From Lachnospiraceae bacterium (GTDB lineage: Bacteria > Bacillota > Clostridia > Lachnospirales > Lachnospiraceae): a stretch of 37,032 bases of DNA. Shown one piece after another: positions 24,429 through 32,583 of the stretch. The notes under the pieces are model-generated. The model made no database searches. It was given only the letters and a program-made list of their open reading frames with translations, and was not told the origin of the DNA. A program made the translations under genes and the position numbers. The stretch's first letter is position 1. Each line of letters begins with the position of its first letter. The stretch lies in contig JAFUUX010000246.1 of the NCBI GenBank assembly GCA_017471325.1, forward strand, positions 1 through 37,032. Reading direction: 5' to 3'.

Positions 24429-25877
24429 ATGAGTGAAAGTACGGCAAAGTCCGGCGGCTGGCGGACAAACAAATGGATCCGTGCGGCAATCCCGGCACTC
24501 TTACTGCACTGCAGCATCGGTACCGTGTATTGCTGGTCACTGTTTTCACAGGAGATCGCTGAATACATCGGCCAGTCCAAAGGCGCAACGGAATGGGCAT
24601 TTTCTTTTGCCATCTTTTTTCTGGGGATGAGTGCGGCTTTTTTGGGCAACATTGTAGAAAAAGATATTCATAAGTCATCCCTGATCGCTTCCATCTGTTT
24701 TGCGGCCGGCATGGCGCTGACAGGTTTTTTTATCTGGTGGGGCGGTGAAAATGTGGAGGTTCTGGCGGACGGAACGAGAAAAGCGACCTCTGATCTGCCG
24801 CTGTATGGCATTTATTTAAGTTATGGTTTTATTATGGGTGTCGGTCTGGGAACCGGTTATCTTTCACCGGTAAAAACGCTGATGCTCTGGTTTCAGGACA
24901 GAAAAGGCCTGGCAACCGGTCTGGCGGTAGCAGGTTTTGGCGCCGCAAAGGCAATCGCCAGCCCGATCATGACTTCCATGCTGACAGGTCTTGGCGAAGG
25001 CGGCATTTATAAAATGTTTGTGATCCTGGCAGCGGTTTATTTCGTGATGATGTTTGCGGGGCATCTGCTGCTGGCAAAACCGGCCGGCTGGCATGAGCCG
25101 CAGGGCAAGGGGGAGAAGCCTTCCATTATCGCAACGATCAAGACAAAACCGGTGACAAACTATATTGGCATCTGGCTGATGTTCTATATCAACATCACCT
25201 GCGGTCTGGCACTGATCTCACAGGAAAAGATGATCTTTAAGTGCCTTGGCTTTGCAGGGATCGCCGGCATCCTTTCCACGGTTTCGGCAGTATTCAATGC
25301 CGGTGGCCGTTTGGGCTTTTCAGCATGGGCAGATACGATGAAGGACAGAAATACGATCTACAAACTGATCTTTGTGTTATCCATTGCATTTACGGCGATC
25401 GTAATGCTGACACAGGGCATTAAAACCGGAGCAGGCAGCCTGCCGTTAGCGATCCTGGTATTGTGCCTGGTGTATGTTGTGAATGCCGGTTACGGCGGCG
25501 GCTTCTCAAATGTGCCTACACTGCTTTCCGATCATTACGGCATGGGCAGCATTTCCGCGATCCACGGGATTACCCTTTCTGCATGGGCGTTTGCAGGCCT
25601 TACCGGTAATCAGGTGGCAGCCTGGATCGTAAAGAATTTCGGCCAGGAACAGTATATTTATAATAAAGTGCTGTATACGGCGGAGCAGGTGAGTGAAGCC
25701 GGTCTGGATATGAAAGCACTGATCGACAGCCATGAGATGTATGCGGTCAATCCGGTCGGTTATCAGAAGGTGTTGATCTTTACGATCATCCTGTATGTGA
25801 TAGCACTTCTGGCATGCCTGATCCTGGTAAAACCGACAGACAAGGCACTGGAAGCAAAAGCGGCAAAGAAGAACTGA
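24429..25877 (+). CDS. MFS transporter, oxalate/formate antiporter (OFA) family
   Basis: A twelve-helix major facilitator that probably exchanges or imports small carboxylates. The family is recognised from the N-terminal IGTVYCWSLFSQEI helix, the GVGLGTGYLSPVKT loop (about 140-155), FQDRKGLATGLAVAGFGAAKA and the second-half GLTGNQVAAW segment. The longest frame begins inside the tRNA and cannot be the gene start. The ATG at 24429 (482 residues) begins a normal N-terminus, with AAAGGA about 11 bases upstream; ATG 24387 is an alternative preceded by GGGGGA but lies in a hairpin. No separate promoter was seen, so it may be read from the tRNA promoter. The substrate is not determinable by eye. 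Confidence 0.88.
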   Translation: MSESTAKSGGWRTNKWIRAAIPALLLHCSIGTVYCWSLFSQEIAEYIGQSKGATEWAFSFAIFFLGMSAAFLGNIVEKDIHKSSLIASICFAAGMALTGFFIWWGGENVEVLADGTRKATSDLPLYGIYLSYGFIMGVGLGTGYLSPVKTLMLWFQDRKGLATGLAVAGFGAAKAIASPIMTSMLTGLGEGGIYKMFVILAAVYFVMMFAGHLLLAKPAGWHEPQGKGEKPSIIATIKTKPVTNYIGIWLMFYINITCGLALISQEKMIFKCLGFAGIAGILSTVSAVFNAGGRLGFSAWADTMKDRNTIYKLIFVLSIAFTAIVMLTQGIKTGAGSLPLAILVLCLVYVVNAGYGGGFSNVPTLLSDHYGMGSISAIHGITLSAWAFAGLTGNQVAAWIVKNFGQEQYIYNKVLYTAEQVSEAGLDMKALIDSHEMYAVNPVGYQKVLIFTIILYVIALLACLILVKPTDKALEAKAAKKN

Positions 25878-25920
25878 GTCCGGCCCAGGAACAGAATAGA
25901 ATAGCAACATTTTAGAGAAC

Positions 25921-25955
25921 AAAGGCGTTCCACTTGTTTTGGAATGCCTTTTTTT
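25921..25955 (+). terminator. Intrinsic terminator after OFA transporter gene
   Basis: AAAGGCGTTCCA (25921-25932) pairs with TGGAATGCCTTT (25940-25951) over 12 positions with one G-U pair, followed by T residues. Confidence 0.92.
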
Positions 25956-25958
25956 CAT

Positions 25959-25992
25959 CATTACAGGAAACAGTTTTGCGGTTCCTGTAATG
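25959..25992 (+). other. 11-bp inverted repeat in the glmS leader
   Basis: CATTACAGGAA (25959-25969) and TTCCTGTAATG (25982-25992) are perfectly complementary around a 12-base loop, just upstream of glmS. There is no T-run. It may be a regulator-binding site or a leader hairpin. None of the glmS ribozyme core motifs occur here. Confidence 0.55.
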
Positions 25993-26038
25993 CAAGACTC
26001 TTAATGGGGATGTGTATTTAAGAAAGGAGCAGAAGCGG

Positions 26039-27922
26039 ATGTGTGGGATCGTAGGATATGCAGGTAAGCGGGCGGCAACGCCGATCCTGCTGGAAGGATT
26101 GTCAAAACTGGAATACCGGGGGTATGATTCGGCCGGGCTGGCAGTGCGTGACGGGGAGGCGCCGGCGGTAGTCATTAAAGCGACCGGTAAACTGAAGAAC
26201 CTGATGGAGATGACGGATGAGGGCCGGGCACTGGCGGGAAACTGCGGGATCGGTCATACCCGCTGGGCCACCCATGGGGAGCCCAGCCGTACCAATGCAC
26301 ATCCGCATGTGAGCGGCAACTGCACGGGTTCCGGTTCCGGAGCGGTGGAGTCGGAAGTGGTGGGCGTGCATAACGGTATCATTGAGAATTTCCAGGAACT
26401 GAAAGCCAAGATGGAGCGTCACGGCTACCGTTTCTATTCGCAGACGGATACCGAGGTGCTGATCAAACTGGTAGATTATTACTATCATAAGTATAAAGTG
26501 GGCCCGCTGGATGCGCTGGCAAAGACACTGGTGCGTGTACGCGGCTCTTATGCTTTGGAGGTGATGTTTAAGGATTATCCGGGCGAGATCTTTGTGGCGC
26601 GCAAGGACAGCCCCATGATCATCGGCGTGAATGAGGGGGAAAGTTTTGTGGCTTCTGATGTGCCGGCCATCTTAAACCACACCCGGAAGGTATATTATAT
26701 CGGCAATCTGGAGATGGCCAGGATCAGCGCCGGTAAAGTGGCTTTTTACAACCTGGATGGGGATGAGATCCAAAAAGAAGTCACGGAGATCGAATGGGAT
26801 GCGGAAGCTGCGGAAAAGGGCGGTTTTGAGCATTTTATGATGAAGGAGATCCATGAGCAGCCCAAGGTGATGGACGATACCCTGCATAAATACATTAAAG
26901 AAAGAAAAGATGGCCGCAGCATTGATCTGTCGGAGGTAGGGCTTACAGAGGAGGCGATGCAGCAGCTTCGCCAGGTATATATCGTTGCCTGCGGTTCCGC
27001 ATGGCATGTGGGCATGGAGGCACAGTATGTGATCGAGGATCTGACGGATCTGCAGGTGCGCTGCGAACTGTCTTCGGAATTCCGTTACCGTAAAATGCAG
27101 CTGCAGACGGACAGTCTGGTGATCCTGATCTCGCAGTCGGGGGAAACGGCGGATACGCTGGCGGCACTGCGCATGGCAAAGGAAAAAGGTGTAAAGACGC
27201 TGGCCATCGTGAATGTGGTGGGCAGTTCCATTGCCCGTGAGGCAGACCATGTGATGTATACGCTGGCCGGGCCGGAGATCTCGGTTGCTACGACAAAGGC
27301 GTACAGCTGCCAGCTTTTGTGCGGATTTCTGCTGGCGCTGGAATTTGCCCGTGTGCGCGGAACCGGCGATATGGAGGAAAAGTACCAGTACTATCTGGAG
27401 GAACTGCTCTCCATTCCGGGCAAGGCAAAGCGGGTCCTGGAAGATAAGGAACGTATCCAGTGGTTTGCATCCAAGTTTGCTGCGGCGCATGACATCTTCT
27501 TTATCGGCCGCGGTTTGGACTATGCGATCTCTTTGGAGGCATCCCTGAAAATGAAGGAGATCAGTTACATTCATTCCGAGGCGTATGCGGCAGGAGAGTT
27601 AAAGCATGGCACCATTTCCCTGCTGGAAAACGGTACACTGGTGATCGGCGTGCTTACCCAGGAGGATGTGTATGAAAAGACGATTTCCAATATGGTGGAA
27701 TGCAAATCCCGCGGAGCCTATCTGATGGGGCTGACGGTGTTTGGACGTTATGATGTGGAGGATCAGGTGGATTTTGCAGTCTACGTCCCCCGGGTGGATG
27801 CGCATTTCGTGGGGAGCCTGGCGATCATCCCGCTGCAGTTGCTGGGATACTATACCAGCGTGAGCAAAGGCCTGGATGTGGATAAGCCGCGGAATCTGGC
27901 AAAGAGCGTGACGGTAGAGTAG
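26039..27922 (+). CDS. glmS: Glutamine-fructose-6-phosphate aminotransferase (isomerising)
   Basis: Makes glucosamine-6-phosphate from fructose-6-phosphate and glutamine, the committed step of amino-sugar synthesis. The start is set by the obligatory MCGIVGY N-terminus, whose Cys2 becomes the nucleophile; AGGAG at 26025-26029 is well placed. The glutaminase domain covers residues 1 to about 235 (GHTRWATHGEPS, VHNGIIENF). Two SIS sugar-isomerase domains follow (CGSAWHVG and SQSGETADT near 320-370; YIHSEAYAAGELKHG near 515), and the C-terminal PRNLAKSVTVE is diagnostic. There is a small Gly/Ser-rich insertion (NCTGSGSGAVESE) in the glutaminase domain. Unlike most Firmicute relatives, its leader has no recognisable glmS ribozyme; that element sits before nagB instead. 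Confidence 0.96.
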   Translation: MCGIVGYAGKRAATPILLEGLSKLEYRGYDSAGLAVRDGEAPAVVIKATGKLKNLMEMTDEGRALAGNCGIGHTRWATHGEPSRTNAHPHVSGNCTGSGSGAVESEVVGVHNGIIENFQELKAKMERHGYRFYSQTDTEVLIKLVDYYYHKYKVGPLDALAKTLVRVRGSYALEVMFKDYPGEIFVARKDSPMIIGVNEGESFVASDVPAILNHTRKVYYIGNLEMARISAGKVAFYNLDGDEIQKEVTEIEWDAEAAEKGGFEHFMMKEIHEQPKVMDDTLHKYIKERKDGRSIDLSEVGLTEEAMQQLRQVYIVACGSAWHVGMEAQYVIEDLTDLQVRCELSSEFRYRKMQLQTDSLVILISQSGETADTLAALRMAKEKGVKTLAIVNVVGSSIAREADHVMYTLAGPEISVATTKAYSCQLLCGFLLALEFARVRGTGDMEEKYQYYLEELLSIPGKAKRVLEDKERIQWFASKFAAAHDIFFIGRGLDYAISLEASLKMKEISYIHSEAYAAGELKHGTISLLENGTLVIGVLTQEDVYEKTISNMVECKSRGAYLMGLTVFGRYDVEDQVDFAVYVPRVDAHFVGSLAIIPLQLLGYYTSVSKGLDVDKPRNLAKSVTVE

Positions 27923-27946
27923 ATTTCCTGGGTTATCTATATCGCA

Positions 27947-27980
27947 GAACCGCCGGTCTGCTAACGTTGACCGGCGGTTC
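27947..27980. terminator. Hairpin between convergent glmS and GH42 genes
   Basis: GAACCGCCGGTC (27947-27958) and GACCGGCGGTTC (27969-27980) form a perfect GC-rich 12-bp stem. It sits in the gap between convergent genes and probably ends transcription from both sides, although neither strand has a clear T-run. Confidence 0.6.
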
Positions 27981-28010
27981 GCGGGCGGGTAGGGTGCGGC
28001 TTCGTTCTCC

Positions 28011-30011
28011 CTACTCGATCTGTTCGGATTCCAGACAGAGCAGGCCCCAGGGTGCAATGGTGACAAGGCCGCCGGGGACAGCATGTTTTCCGCTTAATAG
28101 GTCCACGGCATTTTCGCCATGGTACTGAAATGTCTGCTCTTTGGAGGAATAATTCAGATAATAACATAACTTTTTACCAGCCCGGCTGATGCCGCACCGC
28201 ATGATCAGCGGAAAACGGATCTGCGGTATGCTGATGCCGACAATGGGGCAGAGTTTCTGCAGTAGGTGTTCCAGACCGTCATCATCCGGCTGGCAGCCCA
28301 GATAGGTAGCCGTGCCCTTTCCATAAGCGTGATGCGTGATGGCAGCGTAGTCTTTCCAGGCGGGATCGCTGTATGCGGCCCAGATTTCCGCGTCATTTGG
28401 TTGCAGCAATTCCATCCAATGCAGAACCGGATATTCCTTCCGCACATCACAGGCTTCCGTAAAGCAGAGACTCGTTTGCTCCGGTATGGTAAATTCGGAA
28501 TAGGAAGCCCCGATGCATCCGGTCATCAGGTGTGGCTGCTGATCGGCATAGATCTTCAGTTCACGGTCGGCAAAGCAGCTCTTATAGCCCAGCAGCAGAT
28601 GTCCTCCTTTTTTTACATAGGCGTCCAGTTTCTGTATGGTCTCTTCAGAAGCGGAATATAAGGTGGGAACCACCAGCAGCGCATATTTGGAAAAATCATC
28701 TGCAGCATAAACGACATCACTTTCAAGATTCATGCGGTACATCACATCATGGAAAGCACGGAATATGGCATTGTAGTCCCAATGCGCATCTATGGGAAAT
28801 TCTTCCAGACCGGACTGGCTGGCATTGTCCAGCAGGATGGCGATGCGGTTTTCTTTTTGCAGACCGCTGAGCCGGTCGGTCAGTGGCGCGATCTCTTTTC
28901 CGAAAGCAGCGATCTCCCGGTAAATGCGGCCGGGCAGCAGATCATGGCTTAAAACTCCTTTCCAGTAAGATTCGATCGCATTGTGGATTGAGTGCCAGTT
29001 CCAGTACATCACGCTTTGGGCACCGTTTGCCAAATGGCTGAAAGCCTGCAGGCGCAACTGCCCCGGATAAGGCAGCCAGGCGGTCCGTCCCTGTGCCTGT
29101 GTTTCCAGCACCAGATAGCTGTCTTTTTTGAGGCTGCGTGCGATGGCTCCGCCCATCGAGATCTCGGCACCGGTCAGGGCAGACCGGGAAGGATGATAGA
29201 TGTCACAGCCAGCGGTATCCATGCATGCGGCGGCAGCCGGCTGATCCACCAGCGGCTGTAAACCTACGGAGTGATCCGTCCAGGCATAGTCAAAATTGTG
29301 GGTGATGAACTGCCCCGGGCGGCGGTATTCGTTGACGATCCGAGCCTGCCAGTGCAGGAATTCCGTGATCGCTTCCCGTAGGAAGCGCTTGTATGCTGCA
29401 GACAGGCTGCCGTTGATCGTGCCTCTGATATCCGGGAAATCTTCCCATTTTGCGATGCGGTTACTCCAGTAATCCAAGCCAAATGCATGGTTAAATGCAT
29501 TGATATCCGGATACTGCTTTTTCAGCCATTCCACAAAGAGTGTCTGCGTTTCGGGCGCAGCGGCTCCGGCAGATCTGGTTTCATTATCCAGTTGGTACCC
29601 GATTACTGCAGGGTGGTCTTTGACCTCTTCCATTAAATGCCGTATGATGCGCTCTGCATGGAAACGGTAGTGGGGATTGGTCAGGTCAAAGAGCTGCCTG
29701 TGGCCGTATCTGCATGTGCCTTCTGCCGTGACAGCCATGATATCCGGATATTTTTTTGCCAGCCATGCCGGGACTGCGTAGGTGGGAGTGCCGATGATCA
29801 CCTGCAGGCCGTATTTTTCGGCACCTGCCAGCATGTTGCGCAAATGGGTGAAATCATAGACATCATCCTCCGGCTCCCAGGTACTCCAGGTGGACTCTGC
29901 GATGCGGATCACATTCATGCCGGCATCCTTCATGAGCTGAAAGTCCTGATCAATGCGCTCATAGGGCATATATTCCGCGTAATACGCTGCGCCGAAATAA
30001 AAATCCTGCAT
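28011..30011 (-). CDS. GH42 family beta-galactosidase
   Basis: Cytoplasmic glycoside hydrolase (666 residues, no signal peptide) that removes beta-linked galactose from imported oligosaccharides. The TIM barrel occupies about residues 1-380, with FGAAYYAEYMP at the start, acid/base Glu144 in YQLDNET, and nucleophile Glu303 in LVLETQAQGRTAW. A trimerisation domain with a type-1 glutamine-amidotransferase-like fold (about 385-585) and a small C-terminal beta domain follow, which is the standard GH42 layout. It is divergent from a LacI-type regulator gene with a shared operator between the two promoters, so it is probably repressed by that protein. The natural substrate (lactose, galactan fragment or another galactoside) is unknown. 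Confidence 0.93.
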   Translation of the reverse strand: MQDFYFGAAYYAEYMPYERIDQDFQLMKDAGMNVIRIAESTWSTWEPEDDVYDFTHLRNMLAGAEKYGLQVIIGTPTYAVPAWLAKKYPDIMAVTAEGTCRYGHRQLFDLTNPHYRFHAERIIRHLMEEVKDHPAVIGYQLDNETRSAGAAAPETQTLFVEWLKKQYPDINAFNHAFGLDYWSNRIAKWEDFPDIRGTINGSLSAAYKRFLREAITEFLHWQARIVNEYRRPGQFITHNFDYAWTDHSVGLQPLVDQPAAAACMDTAGCDIYHPSRSALTGAEISMGGAIARSLKKDSYLVLETQAQGRTAWLPYPGQLRLQAFSHLANGAQSVMYWNWHSIHNAIESYWKGVLSHDLLPGRIYREIAAFGKEIAPLTDRLSGLQKENRIAILLDNASQSGLEEFPIDAHWDYNAIFRAFHDVMYRMNLESDVVYAADDFSKYALLVVPTLYSASEETIQKLDAYVKKGGHLLLGYKSCFADRELKIYADQQPHLMTGCIGASYSEFTIPEQTSLCFTEACDVRKEYPVLHWMELLQPNDAEIWAAYSDPAWKDYAAITHHAYGKGTATYLGCQPDDDGLEHLLQKLCPIVGISIPQIRFPLIMRCGISRAGKKLCYYLNYSSKEQTFQYHGENAVDLLSGKHAVPGGLVTIAPWGLLCLESEQIE

Positions 30012-30040
30012 TTTTGTTACCAGCCTTTCTTTGTTTTATA

Positions 30041-30069
30041 TTGACACAGATTGTATTTATTTGTATAGT
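30041..30069 (+). promoter_or_regulatory. Promoter of the LacI-type regulator gene
   Basis: TTGACA (30041-30046), 17-base spacer, TATAGT (30064-30069); start expected near 30076, just before the operator. Confidence 0.85.
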
Positions 30070-30081
30070 AATAGATAGAGG

Positions 30082-30103
30082 ACAACCGTTTGCGCATGCT
30101 TGT
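30082..30103. promoter_or_regulatory. Probable LacI-family operator between divergent promoters
   Basis: The site is ACAACCGTTTGCGCATG followed by CTTGT, with the alternating-CG TTGCGCA core typical of LacI-family sites. It lies between the start points of the two divergent promoters, so one bound dimer could block both. The block ACAACCG-N-TTGCGCA recurs at 36442 in front of the sugar-ABC gene. Confidence 0.65.
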
Positions 30104-30107
30104 GTGA

Positions 30108-30136
30108 AGTATAGCATTCCTTTGGCAGTTTGTAAA
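30108..30136 (-). promoter_or_regulatory. Promoter of the GH42 beta-galactosidase gene
   Basis: On the minus strand: TTTACA (complement of 30131-30136), 17-base spacer, TATACT (complement of 30108-30113). Start expected near 30101, inside the operator, with a leader of about 90 bases. Confidence 0.8.
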
Positions 30137-30185
30137 GATTTGTCCGGATCAATTCATAAACAACGCTTAAGGGATAGGGGGAGAA

Positions 30186-31169
30186 ATGGCGGGAGAAAGC
30201 ATTACAATCGATGATATCGCAAGGGAGCTTGGCATATCCAAAACGACTGTGTCACGTTCGATCTCCGGTAAGGGCAGGATCGGCGAAAAGACAAGGCGGC
30301 GTGTGCTGGATTATATTGCAGAAAATAATTACAAGCCGAATCCTCTGGCAAAAGGCCTGGCACAGTCCAAAACGTACAATATCGGCTGGGTGGTACCGGG
30401 GGATTCCGATCTGACTTCGCTTTCATTTTATCAGCGCTGCATGCTGGGCGTGCTGGCGGCGGCTACGGAAGCGGATTATGACGTGCTGATCACCACGGTG
30501 TTTGATAAAGATATCAACGGTCTTTTGCGGGTGCTGGAAAACCACAAGGTAGATGGTGTTATTCTGGGACGTACATTACTGAAAGACCCCAGCATCAAGG
30601 CGCTGAAGGCAAGTGATACCCCGTTTGTTGTGATCGGCAGCACGGAGGAGAAGGGGGTGGTGCAGATTGACAACGATCATATCACCGCCTGCCGGGAGTT
30701 GGCTTCCATACTGAAATTAAAAGGGATCCGCCGGGCAGTTTTTATTGCCGGCAGCGAAGACAAGGTCGTAACGCAGACCAGGCGCAGGGGCTTTGAGGAA
30801 GGCATGGTCGGCGTGAAAACCAGCATTTATATGAACTGCGAAAAAAACGAGGAAGTAGAGCGTGCGGTAGAGGATGCGCTCCGGGGAAAAACTGAATGCA
30901 TCATCTGCGAGGATGACCGGATCTGTTATCAGGTGCTGGACAAACTGAAACGGGACAATATCCGTGTGCCGCAGCAGGTACGCATTGCATCTTTTTATAA
31001 CAGCAGGCTGATCGAAGATAATCAGCCGGCGATCACGTCACTGCAGTATGATCCCAAGGCGCTGGGGATCCAGGCCTGCAGGACACTACTGGAACAGATC
31101 AATGGCGGCACGCCGGAGCAAGAGCAGATGATGGGTTATGAGGTGCTTTTGAAAGCGTCCACCTTATAG
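30186..31169 (+). CDS. LacI/GalR family transcriptional regulator
   Basis: Sugar-responsive DNA-binding protein of 327 residues. The N-terminal helix-turn-helix (ITIDDIARELGISKTTVSRS, about 4-24) and hinge region (KPNPLAKGLAQSKT, about 52-65) are canonical. A periplasmic-binding-protein-like effector domain fills the rest. GGGGGAG four bases before the ATG supports the start. It is divergent from the GH42 gene and is the natural candidate repressor of that gene and of itself. The matching operator at 36442 suggests it, or a close paralogue, also controls the sugar ABC transporter. Its effector is probably a galactoside, by context only. It converges with the minus-strand permease, with only three bases between stops. 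Confidence 0.93.
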   Translation: MAGESITIDDIARELGISKTTVSRSISGKGRIGEKTRRRVLDYIAENNYKPNPLAKGLAQSKTYNIGWVVPGDSDLTSLSFYQRCMLGVLAAATEADYDVLITTVFDKDINGLLRVLENHKVDGVILGRTLLKDPSIKALKASDTPFVVIGSTEEKGVVQIDNDHITACRELASILKLKGIRRAVFIAGSEDKVVTQTRRRGFEEGMVGVKTSIYMNCEKNEEVERAVEDALRGKTECIICEDDRICYQVLDKLKRDNIRVPQQVRIASFYNSRLIEDNQPAITSLQYDPKALGIQACRTLLEQINGGTPEQEQMMGYEVLLKASTL

Positions 31170-31172
31170 GCT

Positions 31173-32336
31173 TTAGAAAAATGCCCAATGTGACAGCAGC
31201 CAGCCGGGGATCACCACGATCGCGAAGAAGACCCAGCTGATCAGCGTAAAGGTCTTGATGAAATCCTTCCCGTTTTCCGGATACTCCCGCACAGAGATGC
31301 GGTAATTGATCACGGAAGCCAGGGAACCGATCAGCGAACAGAGTCCCGCAGTATCTGCACCATAGATGAGTGCAGCAAAATTCTCGGTGAACGGATAAAG
31401 CACAATGGAGGTCGGCACATTTGAAATGATCTGGCTTAACCCGATGGCCCACCAATATTCGTGTCCTGCCACTGCTTTTTTCAGTATTGCCGCAATGTCC
31501 GGATTGGCTGCAATGGATGAGGAAAAGATAAAGAAACAGAAAAAGGTAAGCAATAAAACATAATCTACTCTGGAAAAGATCTTCCGGTCAACGATCAGGG
31601 TGACCAGCAGGACGATCAGTACGGTCACAGGCCAGTATTGGGTGCGTGTAACGATCGTAAGCAGGATCAGGATAAATAAGGACAGATAGGCGATCCTGCG
31701 GATCCGCGCCTCAGGGAGCCATTCTCCGGCGGCTTTCTCTGTATCTATCTGAATACTCTCTTTGATGTTTTTCCGGTACAGGACAAATACGAAAACGACC
31801 AGCAATAATGCGGAACTGATGCAGAGCGGTGACATATGCAGCATGAAGTTTAGGACACCCGTTCCCGACTGCGCATAGAGAAACAGATTTTGCGGGCTTC
31901 CGAAGGGCATGAGCAGGGAACCGCGTATCGCAGCGATATTTTCCATGGAGATCACCGGCAGGATGAAATGATCCTTTTCGCCATTGCGGAACAGAAGGAT
32001 CGTGAGCGGTACAAAGATGATCAGCGACACATCATTGGTGACAAACATGGAAGTAAAAAACACACCGAAGATCAGAAACAGAGAGAGCGTCACCATTGTG
32101 GAAAAACCGGTACCCAACCGGATCAGCGGGCGGAAGATGTTTTCCTGCTTAAAGCCTTCCAGTACCGTCAGCATCATAAAAAGCGTTCCTAAGGTATGCC
32201 AGTCGATCGCGCTGAGCAGGGCCGTGGTCGGCGGGGTGATAAACAGTGCAATGACAGCCGCAGTCACCGAGATCGTGAGCATGGCTTCTTTCTTCAGAAA
32301 ACCCGTTATCTTTTGTTTCAGTGTTTCTTTCAACAT
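31173..32336 (-). CDS. Permease of the ArsB/NhaD/SLC13-like ion transporter superfamily
   Basis: An integral membrane protein of about 388 residues with roughly ten or eleven hydrophobic helices. The two repeated signature loops are FVTNDVSLIIFVPL (about 100-115) and ISNVPTSIVLYPF (about 300-315), the TN/SN-x-P half-sites found in ArsB, NhaD and SLC13 carriers. It may move Na+, an organic acid or another anion. The frame opens upstream at a TTG (32360), but GGGGA sits correctly before ATG 32336 (or 32339), so these are preferred. It is convergent with the LacI-type gene and divergent from the amino-acid ABC operon. The substrate cannot be told from the sequence. Confidence 0.8.
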   Translation of the reverse strand: MLKETLKQKITGFLKKEAMLTISVTAAVIALFITPPTTALLSAIDWHTLGTLFMMLTVLEGFKQENIFRPLIRLGTGFSTMVTLSLFLIFGVFFTSMFVTNDVSLIIFVPLTILLFRNGEKDHFILPVISMENIAAIRGSLLMPFGSPQNLFLYAQSGTGVLNFMLHMSPLCISSALLLVVFVFVLYRKNIKESIQIDTEKAAGEWLPEARIRRIAYLSLFILILLTIVTRTQYWPVTVLIVLLVTLIVDRKIFSRVDYVLLLTFFCFFIFSSSIAANPDIAAILKKAVAGHEYWWAIGLSQIISNVPTSIVLYPFTENFAALIYGADTAGLCSLIGSLASVINYRISVREYPENGKDFIKTFTLISWVFFAIVVIPGWLLSHWAFF

Positions 32337-32372
32337 CATGATTCCCCATCTGTTTTTCAAAAATTTATCCGC

Positions 32373-32395
32373 TTGCTTTTAAGCAATTCATTCTA
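32373..32395 (-). promoter_or_regulatory. Extended -10 promoter with palindrome for the permease gene
   Basis: On the minus strand TGGTAGAAT (extended -10, hexamer 32390-32395) precedes TTGCTT / AAGCAA arms (32373-32378 and 32381-32386) separated by two bases, lying at the expected start point. The palindrome may be an operator. The -35 is poor. Confidence 0.45.
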
Positions 32396-32501
32396 CCACA
32401 GAATCTCCGCGTAATAAATCTTTTTTGCAGATACTTTATACAGGAACGGATCCGGCCGGTGGGATTCCGTACAATTTCTAATGCCATAATCATAAGATAT
32501 A

Positions 32502-32510
32502 TGGTATAAT
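32502..32510 (+). promoter_or_regulatory. Extended -10 promoter of the amino-acid ABC operon
   Basis: TGG plus TATAAT (hexamer 32505-32510) is a good extended -10; no good -35 is visible. Start expected near 32517, leader about 65 bases. Confidence 0.6.
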
Positions 32511-32583
32511 AGCGGGGAAAAGTGACGGCGGGCTGGTGCGAACGGAGATTTGACGGGCATCATCCATTGAGACGCCAACAGGG

